Below, in pieces: positions 8,213-17,490 of a stretch of DNA of 45,582 bases. Within the stretch, counting starts at the first letter, position 1. Each line of letters opens with the position of its first letter. The notes under the pieces are model-generated. The model saw nothing but the letters and a program-made list of their open reading frames with translations. It was not told the DNA's origin and searched no databases. The position numbers were made by a program, and so were the translations under genes. Source of the DNA: Clostridia bacterium (GTDB taxonomy: Bacteria > Bacillota > Clostridia > Oscillospirales > Acutalibacteraceae); NCBI GenBank assembly GCA_017430145.1, contig JAFRNP010000048.1, positions 1 to 45,582 of the forward strand. The letters run 5' to 3'.

Positions 8213-8869
8213 ATGGAACAGAAACAACTTGTGATATTCGATCTGGACGGCACGCTTCTGGACACGCTGCCGGACCTGCACGGGGCGCTTATTGAGACGC
8301 TTGCGGCGTTCGGGCTGCCGCCGCGCACCATGGAAGAAACGCGCCGTTTTGTGGGCAACGGCATCCGCCGCCTCGTGGAGCGCGCCGTGCCGGATGAAAC
8401 GCCGTTGCAGACCGTGGATGCGGCGTATCATTATTATTTATCCTATTATATGGGGCACTGCGCCGAAAAAACGGCGCCCTATCCGGGCGTGACGGATCTG
8501 CTGCGCGCCTTGCGCAAAGCCGGAAAGAAAACGGCGGTCGTCTCCAACAAGGCGGACGCCGCCGTGCAGTCCCTGTGCGAAACGTACTTCCGTGGGCTGT
8601 ACGACGTGTGCGTCGGCGAGCGCGCCGGGGTCGCCCGCAAGCCCGCGCCCGACAGCGTGAACGCCGTGCTTGCGGCGCTTGGCGCCGCCCGGGTGGACGC
8701 GGTGTACGTCGGCGACTCCGAGGTGGATATCGCCACCGCGAAAAACGCGGGGCTTCCCTGTATCTCGGTGACCTGGGGCTTCCGCGACCGGGAAACGCTG
8801 GTGCGTTTCGGGGCTTCGGTTTTTGCCGATAACGCAGAGGAATTGGCGCGGCTGCTGATCCGGCAGTAA
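8213..8869 (+). CDS. HAD-superfamily phosphatase, phosphoglycolate phosphatase-like
   Basis: The 218-residue protein is a subfamily-I HAD hydrolase: FDLDGTLLDTLPDL at residues 9-22 supplies the Asp nucleophile D10 and acid/base D12, followed by an alpha-helical cap, VSNKAD (motif II), the Lys in RKPAPDSVN (motif III) and VGDSEVDIATAKNAG (motif IV). The pattern resembles Gph/PpaX enzymes, which dephosphorylate 2-phosphoglycolate or related small phosphates; the exact substrate cannot be read from sequence. A GGAAGG ribosome binding site lies 5 nt upstream. No own promoter is obvious, so it may depend on read-through of the khpA terminator. Confidence 0.88.
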   Translation: MEQKQLVIFDLDGTLLDTLPDLHGALIETLAAFGLPPRTMEETRRFVGNGIRRLVERAVPDETPLQTVDAAYHYYLSYYMGHCAEKTAPYPGVTDLLRALRKAGKKTAVVSNKADAAVQSLCETYFRGLYDVCVGERAGVARKPAPDSVNAVLAALGAARVDAVYVGDSEVDIATAKNAGLPCISVTWGFRDRETLVRFGASVFADNAEELARLLIRQ

Positions 8870-9012
8870 GCGCATTAAAAAAACAGAGGAAAAAAAGGGA
8901 TTGAAAACGGCGGCAGAAAAACGGTAAACGGACGCCTTCCGGCGGCGGGTTTTGCCGCGCGCCGCTTTGCCTGCGCAGCGGTTGGGATTTGCGCGGCAGG
9001 GCGGTTTCGATG

Positions 9013-9041
9013 TTGACAAACCTTTGATTGTATGTTTTAAT
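9013..9041 (+). promoter_or_regulatory. Sigma-A-like promoter of the glycan cluster
   Basis: TTGACA (9013-9018), 17-nt spacer, TTTAAT (9036-9041). Transcription would start near 9048, which rules out the ATG at 9028 as a start for the next gene and supports the TTG at 9136. Confidence 0.75.
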
Positions 9042-9135
9042 AATACTTGGATTACTATCATTCGTTCTTTACGTATTTGAGGGATGCGCCTTCAGAACGG
9101 TTTTTTGTCATTTTGTGCGGTTTGAGGGGGACACA

Positions 9136-9867
9136 TTGGAAGGTTTGATTTTGGCGGCGGGCAAAGGCTCAAGGCTGTCGCCGGACGCCTCGGCGGGCGT
9201 CTGCAAGGCGCTGGTGGAAGTGGAAGGCGCGCCGCTGATCACGTATTCATTGGAAAACCTGATCCGGCTCGGCGTTCGGAAAGCGACGGTCGTGGTCGGA
9301 AACGGCCGCCGGGAGATCGGATCGTTTCTCGGGGACCGTTACAAGGGGATCCGGCTTGCCTATGCGGTACAGGAAAAGCCTCTGGGGCTGGTGAACGCGA
9401 TCGTCTCGGCAAAAGAGACGGTCCGTTCGGACGTGGTCCTGCAGCTGAGCGACGAGATCTTTCTGCGGCCTATGCTCGGGGAGGCGTTTCTTTCACAGCT
9501 TGCCGGGCTTGATTTTGCCGTGGGGTACACCCTGGACAGCGAGGAAAAGATCAAACGGAATTTTTCGATCGAGACCGACGAAAATATGCGGCTTCTGGGC
9601 TGCAAAGAAAAGCCGCAGCAGGTGTCCGGCAACAGGAAAGGGACGGGCTTCTGCTGGTTTTCCCGCGCGTGCTGGGAGCTGCTTGTTTCCGTGTATGACC
9701 GGCAAAAGAACAGCCCCAACGACCTGTGCGATTATATAAACCTTCTGATCGCGGACGGAAAAACGGGAAAAGCGATCCGTATCGCCGAAGAGGAGATCAA
9801 CGTAAACACCCCCGGGGACCTGCTGTACGCGCAGCGGCGGATCCGGCAGGAGAACGCCGGCGCGTAA
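9136..9867 (+). CDS. Sugar/phosphocholine nucleotidyltransferase (NTP_transferase family)
   Basis: The 243-residue product starts (TTG) with LEGLILAAGKGSRLSPDAS, the nucleotide-binding signature LAAGxGxRL(x)P, and has the following conserved Lys in VCKALVEVEG. It should form an NDP-sugar or CDP-alcohol from a phosphate precursor; the substrate is not clear. A longer frame opens at 9028, but that start lies upstream of the predicted transcription start and the family similarity begins at the TTG, which has GAGGGGG 6 nt upstream. It is first in a run with the radical SAM and GT2 genes, so supply of an activated sugar for a surface glycan is a fair inference. Confidence 0.8.
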   Translation: MEGLILAAGKGSRLSPDASAGVCKALVEVEGAPLITYSLENLIRLGVRKATVVVGNGRREIGSFLGDRYKGIRLAYAVQEKPLGLVNAIVSAKETVRSDVVLQLSDEIFLRPMLGEAFLSQLAGLDFAVGYTLDSEEKIKRNFSIETDENMRLLGCKEKPQQVSGNRKGTGFCWFSRACWELLVSVYDRQKNSPNDLCDYINLLIADGKTGKAIRIAEEEINVNTPGDLLYAQRRIRQENAGA

Positions 9868-9911
9868 ACCCCGGCGGCACTTCCCTGCCCGGAGGACAGG
9901 AGTTTCAGAAA

Positions 9912-11357
9912 ATGAATAAGGTCATGCTTCTTTATCCGCCCGGGCAGCTCCTGCAGCGCAGCGAGGACCGGGCGCAGTGCAATATCAGCGAGTCCGCCAC
10001 CGGATCGGTGCACGCGTGCAACGATCTCGGTTACTGCGCCGCCGTGCTTCTGGAAAAAGGGTATGAGGTCTTTTTGCGGGATTACCAGACGGAGAGGGCC
10101 TCCTTTGCGGACGTGGTGAACGACGTCCGTACGTTTGGCCCGGACATGATCGCGCTCAGCACGACGAACACCTCGGTGCTGGACGATATTGCTTTTCTGA
10201 ACCGGATCTGCAGTTTTCACCCCTGTGTGTGCGTCGTAAAGGGCGCCGTCTTTTACGATATCGACCCGCAGCTGCTTTCGCTTCTCGACCTCAGTAACGT
10301 CTCCTGCCTGATCGGCTGCGAGATGGAGTTCGTGATTGGGGCGCTGGCTGACCGTTATCTGCGGCAGGAGGGGTCCCTTTCCGAAATCAACGGGATCTTT
10401 TACAAACAGGACGGCGGCTTTGTCAAAAACGCCTTCGTCTGCGGGCTCAACGATCTGGACGCGCTCCCGTTCCCGGCGCGGCAGCTCATGAATAACGCGC
10501 TGTACGTGCGGCCGGATACCGGGGAGCCGATGGCGACGATCCAGACGGGGCTCGGGTGCCCGTCCGCCTGCATCTACTGCCTGACGCCCATCATCTCCGG
10601 CAGAAACGTCCGCAAACGGGACTTGGAAAACGTGTACCGCGAGATCGCCCAGTGCTATGACCGGTTCGGGATCCGGAATTTCTTTTTCAAGGCGGATACC
10701 TTTACGATCGACGAGGAATATGCCGCTGCGGTCTGCGACCGGATCATCCGTTCGCCGCTGTACGGCAAAATCGAATTCACGGTCAATTCCAGGGTAAAGC
10801 CGCTGAGTATGGCGCTGCTTAAAAAGCTGAAGCAGGCGGGCTGCTTTACCATCGCCGTCGGCTTTGAAAGCGGCAGCGACGAGACGCTGAAAAAGATCAG
10901 AAAAGGGACCACGGTACAGGATAACCTCAGGGCGGCAAAGATGATCAAAGAGGCGGGGATCCCGCTGTTCGGGTTCTTTATGCTCGGTTTCCCGTGGGAG
11001 ACGAAAGAGATGATCTCTGAGACCGAACGCGTGATCCGTCAGATCGACCCGGATTTCATCGAGCTGCACGTGGCCATGCCGTATTACGGCACCGGCTTAT
11101 ATGAAGAATGCGCCGCGTACGGCGTGCTGAACGACAGCGGCTTCGGGCACGATTATTACTCCCCGAACACCACGGGGACCGCGTATCTCTCCCACGAAGA
11201 GGTGGAGGCGCTGAAAAAGAAGATATTGCTGCGGTTTTATCTGCGCCCGGCTTATATCGCAAAAAAAATGATGGGCGCCGTCAGACGCCCGCGGATCATG
11301 GGCAGCTACGTCCGTTACGGCGTGCGTTTGGTGAAAAAGAATCTGTTCGGAAGCTGA
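9912..11357 (+). CDS. B12-binding-domain radical SAM protein
   Basis: The 481-residue protein has an N-terminal cobalamin-binding-like Rossmann region (about residues 1-160, with GYCAAVLLEKGYEVFLRDYQ and FGPDMIALSTTN) and a radical SAM core whose cluster cysteines are C216, C220 and C223 in GCPSACIYC. Members methylate, cyclise or rearrange unactivated carbons; many work on lipids, antibiotics or sugars. The GGAGG-type site at about 9891 sets the ATG at 9912, 44 nt after the nucleotidyltransferase. No substrate can be assigned. Its location between a sugar nucleotidyltransferase and a GT2 suggests modification of a sugar or lipid carrier. Confidence 0.88.
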   Translation: MNKVMLLYPPGQLLQRSEDRAQCNISESATGSVHACNDLGYCAAVLLEKGYEVFLRDYQTERASFADVVNDVRTFGPDMIALSTTNTSVLDDIAFLNRICSFHPCVCVVKGAVFYDIDPQLLSLLDLSNVSCLIGCEMEFVIGALADRYLRQEGSLSEINGIFYKQDGGFVKNAFVCGLNDLDALPFPARQLMNNALYVRPDTGEPMATIQTGLGCPSACIYCLTPIISGRNVRKRDLENVYREIAQCYDRFGIRNFFFKADTFTIDEEYAAAVCDRIIRSPLYGKIEFTVNSRVKPLSMALLKKLKQAGCFTIAVGFESGSDETLKKIRKGTTVQDNLRAAKMIKEAGIPLFGFFMLGFPWETKEMISETERVIRQIDPDFIELHVAMPYYGTGLYEECAAYGVLNDSGFGHDYYSPNTTGTAYLSHEEVEALKKKILLRFYLRPAYIAKKMMGAVRRPRIMGSYVRYGVRLVKKNLFGS

Positions 11358-11446
11358 AACGTCTGCATTTTGCAGGCAGTTGCGATCTTTCGGGCATTTG
11401 CGACAGAAAAAGATTTGATTGGAAACTGAGAATACAGAGGGACGGT

Positions 11447-12382
11447 ATGAGCAAAAAATTGATTTCCGTTTGTGTGCCGGTATATAATGAAAAAGAAAAT
11501 GTGGCGAACGCGTACGAGCGCATCACCGCAGTCATGCGGGAGTTGCCGGCATACGAATATGAGATCGTTTTTTTTGACGACGGCTCCACCGACGGCTCCG
11601 GGGAGATCATCGAAACGCTGTGCGCCGCCGACCGGCACGTGAAGGCGGTCCTTTACAGCCGGAATTTCGGGTACGCCAAAACGGTGTTCTACTGTATCCA
11701 GCAGGCGAAGGGGGACGCCGCGGTCATCGTCCACTGCGATCTGCAGAACCCGCCGGAGGAGATCCCGAAGCTGGTCGAAAAGTGGGAGCAGGGCGCGGAC
11801 GTGGTGCTGGGCGTGAAAAACAAGAGCAGAGAGAACGCCTTTATGTATTTCCTGCGCACCGTGGGCTATTTTGTCATGAACTTTGTGTTCGGTATGCGTA
11901 TGGTGCCGCACGCCACGGAATTTGAGCTGTTCGACAGAAGCTTTATTGAGATCCTGCGCGGGATCCGCACGCAGAACCCGTACTTGCGCGGGTATATCGT
12001 GGAGTACGGCAAACGGATCGAAAAGGTGTATTATACGCAGGATAAGCGCCGCGCGGGCAAATCGCATTTCAACCTGCGCAAGCTCTACGATTTCGCGATC
12101 GCCGGTGTGGTCAGCATGAGCCGCTGCCTGCCGCGCCGCTTCATCCTGTTTTCCGTGTTTTCGCTCGCGGCGCTGCTGGCGGAGTTCTTTGCGCACTTTC
12201 TGCCCGGGGCGGGCGGGATGGAGAACGCCCTTTTCTGGAACGGCCTTCTGATCCGGTTCGGCGTGTTCGTGCTGCTGCTGCTTATGCTGCTGGCGTCGAT
12301 GCTGTCCGAATACGTGCTTGCCATCATCAAAAACGCGGAACATAAGCCCTTTATCATTGAAAATAAGCGGATCAATTACTGA
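11447..12382 (+). CDS. GT2 glycosyltransferase, dolichol-/undecaprenyl-phosphate type
   Basis: The 311-residue protein begins MSKKLISVCVPVYNEKENVA and has DDGSTDGS (residues 44-51) and the metal-binding HCDLQNPPEEI, typical of DPM1/GtrB/ArnC-like enzymes that move a sugar from a nucleotide donor to polyprenyl phosphate. Two transmembrane helices occupy the C-terminus (about residues 225-290), as in GtrB. The ATG at 11447 has CAGAGGGA upstream; the frame is open further left but without homology. A polyprenyl-phospho-sugar made here could serve as donor for the membrane proteins that follow. Confidence 0.87.
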   Translation: MSKKLISVCVPVYNEKENVANAYERITAVMRELPAYEYEIVFFDDGSTDGSGEIIETLCAADRHVKAVLYSRNFGYAKTVFYCIQQAKGDAAVIVHCDLQNPPEEIPKLVEKWEQGADVVLGVKNKSRENAFMYFLRTVGYFVMNFVFGMRMVPHATEFELFDRSFIEILRGIRTQNPYLRGYIVEYGKRIEKVYYTQDKRRAGKSHFNLRKLYDFAIAGVVSMSRCLPRRFILFSVFSLAALLAEFFAHFLPGAGGMENALFWNGLLIRFGVFVLLLLMLLASMLSEYVLAIIKNAEHKPFIIENKRINY

Positions 12383-12447
12383 TCGTTCGGCCTGTCTGAA
12401 GAGGAAAAGACGATGCGTGTTTCGGAGAAAAAAGAAAGGGTTCAATT

Positions 12448-13740
12448 ATGAGAGGCAGCGGTTTCTTTCGGGGCGACCCCTCTCAGATCGATTTTCGCGC
12501 ACGGCACAGCTGCCTGTACCGGCGCCGGTTTTTCCTGTGCTTTTTTCTGTATCTGGTATTGTATCATGTTACGGTCGTCAACCGGTTTTCCCTGTGGTCG
12601 CTCAACGACGTGACCTGGTCGCTGTACTGCGTGGATTTCAGCTACGGGTTTGCCTCCAAGCTTTTGCCCGGCGCCGTTTATAACCTTCTGGCGGGCGCCC
12701 ATGCGTCGCGGGCGTCGGCGACGGCCTTTGCGACGGTCTTCGTTCTGGCCGTCTTTGCGGGGATCGCCCTTCTGCTTGAACGGTTCCTTTTGCGCATGCC
12801 GCCCGAACACAGGGGGGCGGCGCTGCTGCTGTCGGTGTTTTGCCTGTCCGGCGCGTATACCTTCGCCATCTATACGAGGTGGGTCGGTATGCTCGATACC
12901 TGGTGGCTGTTGACCACCCTGCTGTTTTTCGTGTGTCTGGAGCATCGGCGGCTGCGGTTTCTGATCCCGGCGCTCTTTGCGCTTGCGCTGATGATCCATT
13001 TCTCCGCGGTGGTCTTTTTTCTGACGGTCTATTCCATCCTGCTTTTGTATCGGATCTCCGTATCCGAAGAAAAGCGGGAGCGGCGCGGGTTATGGGCGGT
13101 GTTTGCCGCGTCTTTGGCCGTGACGGCGTTCATGTTCTTTTTCCTGATCCTGTATGAATCCAAAACGCTTTGTTCCATGGAGGAGTTCCACGAAAAGCTC
13201 AGCGCGCGCGGCAACGATTACTATTTCTATTTCGACTACGCGTTTTTCCGGGTCTGGAGCGGGGAGTCCTTTATCCCCGACGCCGTCAGGGAGATGGAGC
13301 CGTCGCTGATCAAATTCCTGTATCTGTTCCGGTATCAGATCGGGCTGTGTTACGGCCTGCTTGAGCTTGAGCCTGTGACCGGAACCGTTTTTACCGTGGG
13401 CGGAACGCTTGTCCTGCTGCCCGCCGTCCTGTTCTTTTCCGGTTTCCACTGGCGCCGTCTGCGGCAGAAGGGAAACGGGCTCAGGCGGTTTTGCGCGTTC
13501 CTGATGCTGGTGCAGTTCCCGTTCGTGTATGTTTTGGGACTTTTGTTTGCGGTGTCCGTGGATATGACCCGCTACCTGAGCCACGCCTTTTTGGGCATGC
13601 TCGTCTGCCTGTTTGCGGTTCTGTATTACGAAGCGCAGCAGCGGGACCTGTTTTTTGAACGGCTGCGTTCTCTCGAACGGTCGCTGCCGGTAAAACTGTA
13701 TTTTTTGGCATACGCCGCAATGGCGCTGATGCCTTGCTGA
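12448..13740 (+). CDS. Polytopic membrane protein, copy 1 of a three-gene paralogous family
   Basis: The 430-residue product has about ten hydrophobic segments. Not recognised as a named family. It shares with the products at 14617 and 15911 a signature near residue 60 (VDFSYGFASKLLPGAVYNLL), a GAALLLSVFCLSGAYTFA helix, a central loop EEFHEKL followed by Y-x-FDYAFF, and a C-terminal LMLVQFP...RYLSHAFL stretch. The layout resembles integral-membrane glycosyltransferases or polymerases (GT-C/Wzy-like), with the conserved loop as a candidate active site; this is inference only. It lies 65 nt after the GT2 gene with AAAGAAAGGG as ribosome binding site and is probably cotranscribed. Confidence 0.8.
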   Translation: MRGSGFFRGDPSQIDFRARHSCLYRRRFFLCFFLYLVLYHVTVVNRFSLWSLNDVTWSLYCVDFSYGFASKLLPGAVYNLLAGAHASRASATAFATVFVLAVFAGIALLLERFLLRMPPEHRGAALLLSVFCLSGAYTFAIYTRWVGMLDTWWLLTTLLFFVCLEHRRLRFLIPALFALALMIHFSAVVFFLTVYSILLLYRISVSEEKRERRGLWAVFAASLAVTAFMFFFLILYESKTLCSMEEFHEKLSARGNDYYFYFDYAFFRVWSGESFIPDAVREMEPSLIKFLYLFRYQIGLCYGLLELEPVTGTVFTVGGTLVLLPAVLFFSGFHWRRLRQKGNGLRRFCAFLMLVQFPFVYVLGLLFAVSVDMTRYLSHAFLGMLVCLFAVLYYEAQQRDLFFERLRSLERSLPVKLYFLAYAAMALMPC

Positions 13741-13759
13741 GTAGAAAGCGGGTGAAAAA

Positions 13760-14572
13760 ATGGCCGGTGAAGAAATGGCTGTCGGAAAAACAAAAAAGAA
13801 TCGTCTCCTCACGGTTTTCGCGCTGGTGTTCCTGTTTGCGGTGCGGTGGATGTTTTACCGCCTGGAGCTGGATACGCAGATCGATACGCTTTTATTCGTT
13901 CTGGAGGGCGCGCTGTTCCTTTTGGTGTTCGGCCTCTGCCTGTTCCGTGTTCCGGGGCTTATCAGCGCTTCCTGCCTGTTTGCCGGGTGCGTGGCGCTGG
14001 GCGTGTATTACGGCGTAAAGGGGGACGCCGGCCGGCTGGAATTTTTGCTGCCGCTTACGTATTTCCCGGCGCTGCTGTTCCTGATCGACCAGTACGGCGC
14101 GGCGGACGGCGAAAAACGGTCGGGCGCGGCGAACGCGCTGTCGTTTATCATGCAGGGCTACCCGCTTTTGTATCTGTGCGTCCTGCTGTACGCCGTTATC
14201 AAAAACAGGCTCGCGTTTTCGCGTGAAAACCTTTACAGCCTGCTGCTGTTCGTCCTGGTCGGCGTATGCTATGTCCTGATCATGCGCAGCCGGGAACAGA
14301 CGAAGGGCAAGGGCAAAAAAAAGGGAAAGAAAGCGGAGAACGGCGACGGCATGCGCACGTCTTTTCTGGCTGCGGTCATCGTAATGGCTGAGACCGGCGT
14401 CTTTTTCCTGGCGTGCCCGCAGATCACGCTGTCGCATACGGTGCCGATCCTCTGGATCGTGGATATCCTGCTTCTTGCTGACGCGGGGCACCCGCCGGTC
14501 TGCGCCTTTTTTGCTGCAGCCCGGCAGAAAACGGCGGGCTTTTTGTCCAACGCGGCGCCTTCAGACGGCTGA
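13760..14572 (+). CDS. Membrane protein of unknown function
   Basis: The 270-residue protein has about eight hydrophobic segments and a Lys-rich cytoplasmic-looking loop (KGKGKKKGKKAE) before the last two. It is unlike the 420-residue paralogs on either side. It begins MAGEEMAVGKTKKNRLLTVF at the ATG at 13760, 19 nt after the previous stop, with a weak GGTG site. The placement suggests an accessory role in the same pathway. No family recognised. Confidence 0.7.
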   Translation: MAGEEMAVGKTKKNRLLTVFALVFLFAVRWMFYRLELDTQIDTLLFVLEGALFLLVFGLCLFRVPGLISASCLFAGCVALGVYYGVKGDAGRLEFLLPLTYFPALLFLIDQYGAADGEKRSGAANALSFIMQGYPLLYLCVLLYAVIKNRLAFSRENLYSLLLFVLVGVCYVLIMRSREQTKGKGKKKGKKAENGDGMRTSFLAAVIVMAETGVFFLACPQITLSHTVPILWIVDILLLADAGHPPVCAFFAAARQKTAGFLSNAAPSDG

Positions 14573-14616
14573 CGTAAGGTTTAGAACCGAACGCTGCGGA
14601 AAAGAGGTGCACGGGA

Positions 14617-15870
14617 TTGGGCTTGCGCAAACATAACGGGATCATCAGAAATAACCGTATCATGCTGTTCTTTTTTGCGTATGCGGTCTTGTACAGCGTT
14701 GTGTTCGTGAACCGCTTCGTCCCTTGGGAAGTGGACGATTACGCGATCTATTCGTTTTACGCCGTAGATTTCAGCTACGGGTTTGCCACCAAGCTGCTGC
14801 CCGGCGCGATCTTTAACCTGCTTTTCGGCAAACATGCCGCGAGGGGCGCCGCGACCCTGTTCGTAACGGTCCTCATGCTGCTGTTTTTTGCAGGTCTCGC
14901 GTATCTGCTGCAGCGGTTTTTGCGGCGCATGCCGGACGGGCGCCGGGGGGCGGCGTTTCTGCTGGCGGTGCTTTTTCTGTCCGGCGGGTACACCTTTGCG
15001 GTTTATACGAGGACGCTTGGGCTGCTGGATACGTTCTGGATCCTGTTTGCGCTGCTGTTTTTCTTTTTTATGGAGCATAGGGCCCTGCGGTTTCTGATCC
15101 CGCTGCTGTTTGTGGCGTCGGTGCTCGTGCACAACGGCGCCATGATCAGTTATATCATCCTGATGTCCGTCGTTCTTCTGTTCAGGGCGTCCGTATCCGA
15201 AAACGCAAAAGACCGGCGCCGCTTTCTGGTTTTGCTGCTGCTGTCGGACTGCGCGGCGCTGGCGGTGTTTGTGTTCTTTGCGCTCAAAGAAAAGTCTCTG
15301 GTCTGCCCCATTGAAGAATTTCACGAAAAGCTTCTGGACCACGGCAGCGACTGCTTCTATTACTACGATTACGCGTTTTTCGATCTTTATAACGGCGACC
15401 GGTACGTTCCCGATTCCGTCTATGCGGTCTCTTCTCCCTTGCTCAGGGCCGTGTACGTCCTGTATTACCGGTTCCGGCTGAACGTAAACGTTTTGCTGCA
15501 AAGAGAAGCGATCCACCCGATCTCCCTTTGCTGCGGAATCCTTTTGCTGCTGCCCATGCTCTGCTTCCTGTTCCGGTTCCACGGGGCGCGGCTCAGGCAA
15601 AAAGGCAACGGCCTGAGGCGCTTCTGCGCCCTGCTGATGATTTTACAGTTCCCGGTCACCTTTTTCCCGGCGCTGCTGGTGTCCGAGGATATCACCCGCT
15701 GGCTGTCCCACGCGTTTCTGATCGCGTTTGCCTGCCTTTTGACCGTGCTGTATTATGATAAGGACCAGAGAGAGCTGTTTTATTCCCGGTTTTCGCGGCT
15801 GCTGGGGCTTACGTGGGTCAGGATCTATCTGCTGGCGTACGCGTCGGTGAGCCTTTATACCGTTTATTGA
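14617..15870 (+). CDS. Polytopic membrane protein, copy 2 of the paralogous family
   Basis: The 417-residue product starts at a TTG preceded by AAAGAGGTGCAC (14601-14612), the same strong ribosome binding sequence used by the microprotein genes near 38 kb. It is the closest match to copy 1: VDFSYGFATKLLPGAIFNLL, GGYTFAVYTRTLGLLD, EEFHEKLLDHGSDCFYYYDY and RLRQKGNGLRRFCALLMILQ. About ten to eleven membrane segments are visible. Function unknown; likely arose by tandem duplication and diverged in the hydrophobic segments while keeping the polar loop motifs. Confidence 0.8.
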   Translation: MGLRKHNGIIRNNRIMLFFFAYAVLYSVVFVNRFVPWEVDDYAIYSFYAVDFSYGFATKLLPGAIFNLLFGKHAARGAATLFVTVLMLLFFAGLAYLLQRFLRRMPDGRRGAAFLLAVLFLSGGYTFAVYTRTLGLLDTFWILFALLFFFFMEHRALRFLIPLLFVASVLVHNGAMISYIILMSVVLLFRASVSENAKDRRRFLVLLLLSDCAALAVFVFFALKEKSLVCPIEEFHEKLLDHGSDCFYYYDYAFFDLYNGDRYVPDSVYAVSSPLLRAVYVLYYRFRLNVNVLLQREAIHPISLCCGILLLLPMLCFLFRFHGARLRQKGNGLRRFCALLMILQFPVTFFPALLVSEDITRWLSHAFLIAFACLLTVLYYDKDQRELFYSRFSRLLGLTWVRIYLLAYASVSLYTVY

Positions 15871-15910
15871 ACCGGGCGATCGAAAAAACGAAGAAGGGGA
15901 GGTGCTTAAA

Positions 15911-17173
15911 ATGAAAACGCGCGATAAAAAGGGCGGTTTTCTGTTCCGGCGCCGGTATTCCCTTCTTTTTTTCTTTTATTCCGTAATCTATCAGTACGTC
16001 GTCGTCAACCGGCTGGAGCCGTTTCACGTCAGCATTGTGGGATTTTCCTACCATCTTGTGGATTACAAAAGCATGGGCTTTCGTTCCCAGCTTCTGCCGG
16101 GTTCGGTTTTTTACGGGATCTTCGGCGAGCACGCCACCGAAACGGCGGCGACCGTCTATGAAACGGTGCTGCTTCTGCTCTTTTTTGCGGGGACGGCCCT
16201 TTTGCTGGAGCGCTTTTTTCTGAAAGCGGAGCAGCAGAACAGGGGAGCGGCGCTTGTTTTGCTGCTGCTTTATCTGTCCGGGCCCTTTACCTTCGCCGTT
16301 TTTACGGATGAGTTGGGCATATTGGACGTATACTGGCTGTACTTTTCGCTGCTGTTTTTCCTGTTTCTGGAAAAACGCGGCCTCAGGCTGCTGATCCCCG
16401 TGCTGTACGCGCTGTGCCTGCTGATGCACTTTTCTTCTATTCTCGGTTATCTGATCCTGTTTTCGGTTTTGCTGCTGTACCGGGTCTCGCTGGAGACGGA
16501 AAAGAAAACCAAAGGCGTTTACCTTTCGGTGTTTGCTTGCTCTCTGGCCGTTACGGCGGGGCTGTTCGTGTATTTCCTTCTTTTCCAGGCAAAGGACCTG
16601 CCACTGACGCAGGAGGCGTTCCATCAGCTCCTTCAGGACCGGGGCGGCAAATACACCTTATATTATGATTATTCCTTTTATAATAACTTCGCCGGAAAAG
16701 AAGTGGTGCCGTCTGAAGTCTTTTCGGTCGCGTCCCCGGTTTTGCGCACGCTGCAGATGATCGCCGCAAAATGCCGGTTCACGTTTTATTCCTATGGGCA
16801 GGAGCCCGTCTCTTCCGTTGTCCGCCTCGTGCTGGCGGTATTGCTGCTGACGCCCGCGCTCTGCTTTTTGTACAAACGGCTTTTCGGTCTTTTCAAAAGC
16901 GCGGCGGGCAGCCGTCTGAAACGGTTCAGCGTATTTCTGATGACGGTGCAGTTCCCGTTTACGGCGGTGCTGGGCTGCCTGTTTTCGCCGGATATCATCC
17001 GTTGGACGACCCACGCGTTTCTGGTCGCGTTTACCATGTTCCTGTACGTATTGGTTCACGAAAAGGCGCTTCGCGCCGAAACGTTCGGCGCGATAAAAAC
17101 GCTTTTTTCCGCGCCGGCTGCCCGGCTATGGCTGTTGGCGTACGTTTCCGTTTATGCCTGGGCGTACTGCTGA
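15911..17173 (+). CDS. Polytopic membrane protein, copy 3 of the paralogous family
   Basis: The 420-residue product starts at the ATG at 15911 behind GGGAGGTG (15897-15904). It keeps the family landmarks in weaker form: MGFRSQLLPGSVFYGIFGEH, FTFAVFTDELGILDVYW, EAFHQLLQDRG followed by YYDYSFYN, and LMTVQFPF...RWTTHAFL. It is the most divergent of the three. It is the last gene of the cluster; several GC-rich hairpins lie between 17200 and 17320 but none is a clear terminator. Confidence 0.8.
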   Translation: MKTRDKKGGFLFRRRYSLLFFFYSVIYQYVVVNRLEPFHVSIVGFSYHLVDYKSMGFRSQLLPGSVFYGIFGEHATETAATVYETVLLLLFFAGTALLLERFFLKAEQQNRGAALVLLLLYLSGPFTFAVFTDELGILDVYWLYFSLLFFLFLEKRGLRLLIPVLYALCLLMHFSSILGYLILFSVLLLYRVSLETEKKTKGVYLSVFACSLAVTAGLFVYFLLFQAKDLPLTQEAFHQLLQDRGGKYTLYYDYSFYNNFAGKEVVPSEVFSVASPVLRTLQMIAAKCRFTFYSYGQEPVSSVVRLVLAVLLLTPALCFLYKRLFGLFKSAAGSRLKRFSVFLMTVQFPFTAVLGCLFSPDIIRWTTHAFLVAFTMFLYVLVHEKALRAETFGAIKTLFSAPAARLWLLAYVSVYAWAYC

Positions 17174-17414
17174 AAAGGCGGGCTGTTTTCTGCTTACGAT
17201 TTGTTGTTGACGTGGACCGAAGCGGTCCAGGTGCTTCTTGACGCCCCCCGGTACAAACGGGGTCCTTTTCCGGCGCCGGCCCTTTTGTCCGGCGTCCGGA
17301 CCGGAGGCGTTTTTGCGGGCGGATCCCATTTGGGGGGGCGCAAAGAGAATTGTTCATGAAATTGCACAAATATAATCATGTAAATTTGTGTAAAAAGAGA
17401 ATTTCTTTTTCTGT
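17174..17414. other. Intergenic region with GC-rich hairpins, no gene seen
   Basis: The stretch contains a short perfect hairpin (TGGACCG-AAG-CGGTCCA, near 17213) and a second one with CCCCG/CGGGG arms near 17250, followed by AT-rich sequence leading to a promoter. No credible ORF or RNA gene was recognised. Confidence 0.4.
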
Positions 17415-17443
17415 TTGTTTTTGGTAAAATGATTTTGTATAAA
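17415..17443 (+). promoter_or_regulatory. Probable promoter of the large CxxC-repeat secreted protein
   Basis: TTGTTT (17415-17420), 17-nt spacer, TATAAA (17438-17443), 47 nt before the start codon. Both boxes are imperfect. Confidence 0.5.
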
Positions 17444-17490
17444 TGGGTCCATAGCCCTATCGATACAAGATTTTTCAGGAGGTTTTTTGA

